Of a DNA stretch of 6,159 bases, positions 5,382 through 6,159 are shown in pieces. The notes under the pieces are model-generated. The model ran no database searches, was not told the DNA's origin, and worked only from the letters and a program-made list of their open reading frames with translations. This DNA is from Acidobacteriaceae bacterium (lineage in GTDB: Bacteria; Acidobacteriota; Terriglobia; Terriglobales; Acidobacteriaceae). The stretch spans positions 973 to 7,131 of the forward strand of contig PLSH01000303.1 in NCBI GenBank assembly GCA_003165095.1, given 5' to 3'. Numbering within the stretch: position 1 is the first letter of the stretch; every line of letters begins with the position of its first letter. The position numbers and the translations under genes were made by a program.

Positions 5382-5420
5382 AGGTCCTTCGGCTCCGCTA
5401 CGCTGCGCTCAGGATGACAG
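5382..5420. repeat. Dispersed intergenic repeat of the TCCTTCGG...CTCAGGATGACAG type
   Basis: The segment starts AGGTCCTTCGGCTCCGC and ends GCTCAGGATGACAG, with TCCT and AGGA forming the outer arms of a partly paired GC-rich element. From memory, near-identical sequences are scattered in high copy between genes of Acidobacteriota and several other phyla. It sits between two convergent genes. Copy number here cannot be judged from one window. Confidence 0.5.
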
Positions 5421-5451
5421 CGCTTGGGAAGTGAATTCTGAGGAAGGGGAG

Positions 5452-6159
5452 CTAGAAACCCATGATGTTGTAGCCGCAGTCCACGTAGAGGGTTTCGCCG
5501 GTGACGGCGCTGGCGAGGTCGCTGGCGAGGAACAGGGCTACGCCGCCGACTTCAAGCTGATCGACGTTGCGGCCGAGGGGCGCGCGGTCGGAGTGGGCTC
5601 TCATCATGTCGCCGAGAGCGCCGATGCCGCGGGCGGCGAGAGTCTTGATGGGGCCGGCGGAGATGGCGTTGACGCGGATGTTTTTGGGACCGAGATTCCA
5701 GGCGAGATAGCGGACGGCGCACTCGAGCGAGGACTTGGCGAGGGCCATGACGTTGTAGTTGGGAACGACTTTTTCAGCGGCGTAGTAACTCAAGGTCATG
5801 ATGCTGCCGCCTTCGGTCATGAGCGGCACGGCGGCGCGGCTGACGGCGATGAGCGAGTAGACGCTGACGTCATGGGCGATGCGGAAGCCCTCGCGGCTGG
5901 TGTTGATGAATTCGCCGCGCAGGTCTTCGGCGGGCGCGTAGGCCACGGCGTGGACCAGGATGTCGAGCCTGGTGTACTTCTCCTTGAGCGCGGCGAAGAG
6001 GGTTTCGATCTCGGCGTCGTTGGAGACGTCGCACTGGAAGCCGGAGGCGCCGGGGAGTTCGTCGATGAGGTCCTGGGCCTCGGCGCCCATGCGCTCGTTT
6101 TGATAACAGATGGCCAGGGTTGCGCCGGCCTCGTGGAGTTTTTGGGCGATGCCCCAGGC
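5452..6159 (-). CDS. fabI: Enoyl-[acyl-carrier-protein] reductase [NADH] FabI, N-terminus cut by window
   Basis: Catalyses the last, NAD(P)H-dependent step of each fatty-acid elongation cycle (type II synthesis, cytoplasm). The frame is open from the right edge (starting AWGIAQKLHEAGATLAICYQ) to TAG 5454-5452, giving 235 residues. About 21 residues with the first part of the glycine-rich cofactor loop are missing. The FabI-type short-chain dehydrogenase signature is clear: CDVSND, LVHAVAYAP, LSYYAAEKVVPNYNVMALAK with catalytic Tyr (5757-5755) and Lys (5736-5734) six residues apart, then NAISAGPIKTLAARGI and the end GETLYVDCGYNIMGF. Counting from the edge, Tyr and Lys are residues 135 and 142, matching E. 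coli Tyr156/Lys163 if 21 residues are lacking. The Met at 6090 is internal, not the start. The gene converges with the aldo/keto reductase across a spacer of repeats. No anomaly is visible. Confidence 0.96.
   Translation of the reverse strand, partial: AWGIAQKLHEAGATLAICYQNERMGAEAQDLIDELPGASGFQCDVSNDAEIETLFAALKEKYTRLDILVHAVAYAPAEDLRGEFINTSREGFRIAHDVSVYSLIAVSRAAVPLMTEGGSIMTLSYYAAEKVVPNYNVMALAKSSLECAVRYLAWNLGPKNIRVNAISAGPIKTLAARGIGALGDMMRAHSDRAPLGRNVDQLEVGGVALFLASDLASAVTGETLYVDCGYNIMGF

Overview
The window reads as a chromosomal segment of a GC-rich Gram-negative-type bacterium. The best guess is a member of Acidobacteriota (Terriglobia). The basis is the mix of a tricorn-type protease, a FabI enoyl-ACP reductase, an exosortase/CAAX-protease fusion and several families of dispersed intergenic hairpin repeats. 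This assignment is inference from gene content and style; no marker gene is present.

Layout, left to right. (1) Bases 1-1049 (+) hold the C-terminal third of a tricorn protease homologue, cut by the window edge. (2) A 427-base gap, 1050-1476, holds a hairpin just after the protease, a pair of tandem imperfect ~27-base repeats and a sigma-54-like promoter candidate, in an order suggesting an enhancer-dependent control region. (3) Bases 1477-3403 (+) are the most interesting part: a two-gene cassette of a 60-residue protein ending in a VPEVDPG / transmembrane / Arg-Arg-Lys sorting tail, then, 16 bases later, a 575-residue polytopic protein fusing an exosortase (Cys238, Arg285, His306) to a complete CPBP/CAAX-type intramembrane protease (EExxxR, FxxxH, HxxxN). 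This matches the architecture of the exosortase E / VPEID-CTERM system. The predicted substrate is almost nothing but sorting signals, so the processed product would be only about 8-13 residues.

(4) Bases 3404-4256 are a visibly more A/T-rich accessory patch. It has a stem-loop after the exosortase gene and, on the minus strand, a secreted-protein gene broken by an in-frame TGA next to two tandem 24-base REP-like hairpins. The remnant may join two paralogous pieces. (5) Bases 4352-5245 (+) encode an aldo/keto reductase closely resembling E. coli YdbC (PdxI, pyridoxal reductase). (6) Bases 5246-5451 are repeats only: a hairpin of the same family as those at 1073 and 3455, and a copy of the widespread type ending in AGGATGACAG. 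(7) Bases 5452-6159 (-) are fabI, lacking only about its first 21 residues at the window edge.

The only clear functional partnership is the exosortase cassette: the small protein should be delivered to the inner membrane by its N-terminal signal, anchored by its C-terminal helix, and cut by the exosortase half, possibly the protease half, of its neighbour. The other genes look like unrelated single transcription units.
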